Program-made: the position numbers and the translations under genes | Shown: positions 22,813 to 24,505 of the stretch, in pieces | Layout: each line of letters starts with the position of its first letter | Position numbering within the stretch: position 1 is the first letter of the stretch | Notes under the pieces: model-generated | What the model saw: only the letters and a program-made list of their open reading frames with translations | Database searches by the model: none | Told to the model about the DNA's origin: nothing | Origin: Leptospirillum sp. | GTDB lineage: Bacteria > Nitrospirota > Leptospirillia > Leptospirillales > Leptospirillaceae | Reading direction: 5' to 3' | Assembly (NCBI GenBank): GCA_027343785.1 | Contig: DAHWKF010000007.1 | Coordinates: forward strand, 1-24,505 | DNA length: 24,505 nucleotides

Positions 22813-24505
22813 TCAGCTTTTTCCGGACAGTACATGCCCCACGGTTTCGAGGTCATTGACAAATGTGGATTGCGATCCCAGCATGCAAAGCGTCATGTCC
22901 GGGTTGACCCATAGTCTCCCCTCAAACTTCTGGGAAAGCTGCTGGATTTTTTCAGGTGTATATATTCCGAAAAAAGATGGTTTGATCGTCAGTTCACGAT
23001 CCCTGACCCTGATTTCCGAGAACCCGTGCTTGAGCGAAAGGGATTTGAGCCTTGCGGCCAGGAACAATCCTTTCGATGACCGGGGCAAAGGACCGAACCG
23101 GTCGGAAACTTCCATTTCAATCTGGTCGATCTCTTCCAGGTTTTTGGCAGTGGAGAGACGGCGATAGAAATCGATCCTCTGGGACGGATGCTCAATATAC
23201 TCTTCGGGGAATCTGGATTCTCTTCCAAGATCCACACGGACTTCATCCCGAGCAATCGGGAGAGCCTCCGGTTCGATTCTGGACTGAATGGCTTCCTCAA
23301 CCATTTCAAGGTACAGATCCAGACCGACGAGCGCAATGTGTCCAGTTTGCTGATGGCCCAAAAGACTGCCCGCACCGCGTATTTCAAGATCTCTCATGGC
23401 AATCTGGTAACCAGACCCCAGACTCGTATTGTCCTGGAGGGTCTTGAGCCGTTTCCGGGCGCTGTCTGTCAGGCCCGATTCGCCAGGGATGAGGAAATAG
23501 GCGTAAGCTTGCTGCCCGGAACGACCGACCCTACCCCGGATCTGGTACAGTTCCGAGATGCCGAACATGTCGGCCCTGTTGACGATGATCGTATTGGCGG
23601 AAGGGATATCGAGTCCCGACTCGACGATGGCGGTTGATACAAGAATCCGGTAGTGACGATGAATGAACTTTTCCATGACCTCTTCCATCAAGGTGTCATC
23701 CATCTGTCCGTGGGCCATTCCGATCGGGATTCCCGGGAAAAGCTTTGACAGGTAGTGGACGATTCTGGAAATGGTCTGAACACGGTTATGAATGAAAAAG
23801 ACCTGCCCGTCCCTCGCCAGTTCCCTGTCGATGGCTTCGTGAATCCGGTGACGGTCAAAGGGCAAAATAGCCGTTCTGATCGGTTTTCTTCCGGGGGGAG
23901 GAGTCATGATGAAACTGATGCCCCTGAGTCCTGACAGCGACATTTGCAGTGTCCGGGGTATCGGTGTGGCCGAAAGAGTCAGGACGTCCACGGATGAATA
24001 ACGGCTTTTGAGTTTCTCCTTCTGGCCAACGCCGAATCTTTGTTCTTCATCGATAATCAGGAGTCCCAGCTGACGGAAGGACGTCTCCTTGCTGATCAGG
24101 GCTGTTGTTCCGATCAGTATGTCGATTTCCCCGAGGGATACCTGCTTTCTGATTGTGCGAACTTCCTGGGGAGTAATCGTTCTGGAGATATGCCCGATGC
24201 GGACGGGAAAACCGGAAAACCTGTCACGGAAAGATTCGTAATGCTGTCTTGCAAGAAGGGTGGTCGGAACAAGCAACGCAACCTGGAATCCATCTGCAAC
24301 CGCCTTGAATGCCGCCCTCATGGCGATTTCTGTCTTGCCGAAACCCACGTCTCCGAGAATCAGGCGGTCCATGGGAACAGGTGATTCCATGTCTTCGGAT
24401 ACCGTCTTCCATGCGGCTTCCTGGTCGGGGGTCATGTCGTAGGGAAATGTGTTTTCAAATTCCCTGACCAATAAAAGGTCTGGTGTGAACGCGTGACCGG
24501 AGACT
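22813..24505 (-). CDS. mfd: Transcription-repair coupling factor Mfd (5' end outside the window)
   Basis: Mfd displaces RNA polymerase stalled at lesions and recruits UvrABC. Only the C-terminal part, about 560 residues, is in the window; the frame remains open to the last base, with HAFTPDLLLVREFENTFPYD leading into the helicase core. Present are Walker A GDVGFGKTE, the DEEQ box (IIDEEQRFG), LSATPIPRTL, the RecG-like motif QIRGRVGRSG and the C-terminal regulatory TRCF domain. The UvrB-like N-terminal domains and RNA polymerase interaction domain lie upstream outside the window. The gene is first in a run with three PpiC-type genes, an arrangement also seen in some delta-proteobacteria. Confidence 0.97.
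   Translation of the reverse strand, partial: VSGHAFTPDLLLVREFENTFPYDMTPDQEAAWKTVSEDMESPVPMDRLILGDVGFGKTEIAMRAAFKAVADGFQVALLVPTTLLARQHYESFRDRFSGFPVRIGHISRTITPQEVRTIRKQVSLGEIDILIGTTALISKETSFRQLGLLIIDEEQRFGVGQKEKLKSRYSSVDVLTLSATPIPRTLQMSLSGLRGISFIMTPPPGRKPIRTAILPFDRHRIHEAIDRELARDGQVFFIHNRVQTISRIVHYLSKLFPGIPIGMAHGQMDDTLMEEVMEKFIHRHYRILVSTAIVESGLDIPSANTIIVNRADMFGISELYQIRGRVGRSGQQAYAYFLIPGESGLTDSARKRLKTLQDNTSLGSGYQIAMRDLEIRGAGSLLGHQQTGHIALVGLDLYLEMVEEAIQSRIEPEALPIARDEVRVDLGRESRFPEEYIEHPSQRIDFYRRLSTAKNLEEIDQIEMEVSDRFGPLPRSSKGLFLAARLKSLSLKHGFSEIRVRDRELTIKPSFFGIYTPEKIQQLSQKFEGRLWVNPDMTLCMLGSQSTFVNDLETVGHVLSGKS

Noticed and set aside
24469..24471. TTG as the start of the Mfd-like gene
   Set aside because: The frame is open to the window edge and the residues upstream match the Mfd linker before the helicase core, so the gene is simply cut by the window.
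1..24505. Mobile elements, phage genes, toxin-antitoxin pairs or CRISPR arrays
   Set aside because: No transposase, integrase or Cas-like protein, and no spaced direct repeats of 25-40 bp, were found on reading both strands.

Overview
This window looks like a chromosomal core region of a Gram-negative, non-proteobacterial bacterium. Signs of an outer membrane are a signal peptidase II, a mfd-linked set of parvulin/SurA-type periplasmic chaperones, and enzymes for recycling anhydro-muropeptides. An archaeal-type PEP carboxylase, many GTG/TTG starts, moderate G+C and tight packing would fit a Nitrospirota acidophile such as Leptospirillum. That assignment is inference from gene content; no 16S rRNA or other taxonomic marker is present. 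I see no insertion sequence, phage gene or CRISPR array.

Layout. 1-2702 (minus strand): a rho-independent terminator, a small three-helix membrane protein, an archaeal-type PEP carboxylase and a CopD-like membrane protein. 2964-4922: an inositol-monophosphatase family enzyme (+) converges on a site-2 protease/two-helix membrane protein pair (-). 5095-7416 (+): a long-chain polyprenyl diphosphate synthase, probably with a leaderless mRNA, then a DUF1015 protein. 12948-7428 (-): an apparent operon ileS-lspA-TPR protein-rluD. 13056-13130 (+): tRNA-Val(CAC), then a 357-bp non-coding stretch that ends in an AT-only palindrome just ahead of an orphan HTH regulator gene. 16164-14074 (-): a YeiH-type exporter and mutM (Fpg). 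16278-19255: amgK and murU (+) face anmK (-), a peptidoglycan sugar salvage module. 19227-19904 (+): engB/ysxC. 24505-19864 (-): mfd (5' end outside the window) followed by three consecutive PpiC/SurA-type proteins.

How the genes work together. AnmK, AmgK and MurU would return 1,6-anhydro-MurNAc from wall turnover to UDP-MurNAc, bypassing de novo synthesis; the MurNAc-6-phosphate phosphatase needed between AnmK and AmgK is not in the window. The polyprenyl synthase would supply quinone side chains or related lipids. LspA matures lipoproteins, one of which may be the first PpiC-type protein downstream of mfd. PEP carboxylase supplies oxaloacetate from PEP and bicarbonate.

The most unusual feature is how much the genes touch on opposite strands. 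Four convergent pairs overlap at their 3' ends (11, 125, 125 and 41 bp, all in the same antisense phase), and engB and anmK overlap at their 5' ends. I did not find a clear undescribed defence or mobile system. The best leads are the salvage module with its antisense contacts, the triple chaperone cluster, the leaderless promoter and the palindrome in front of the orphan regulator.
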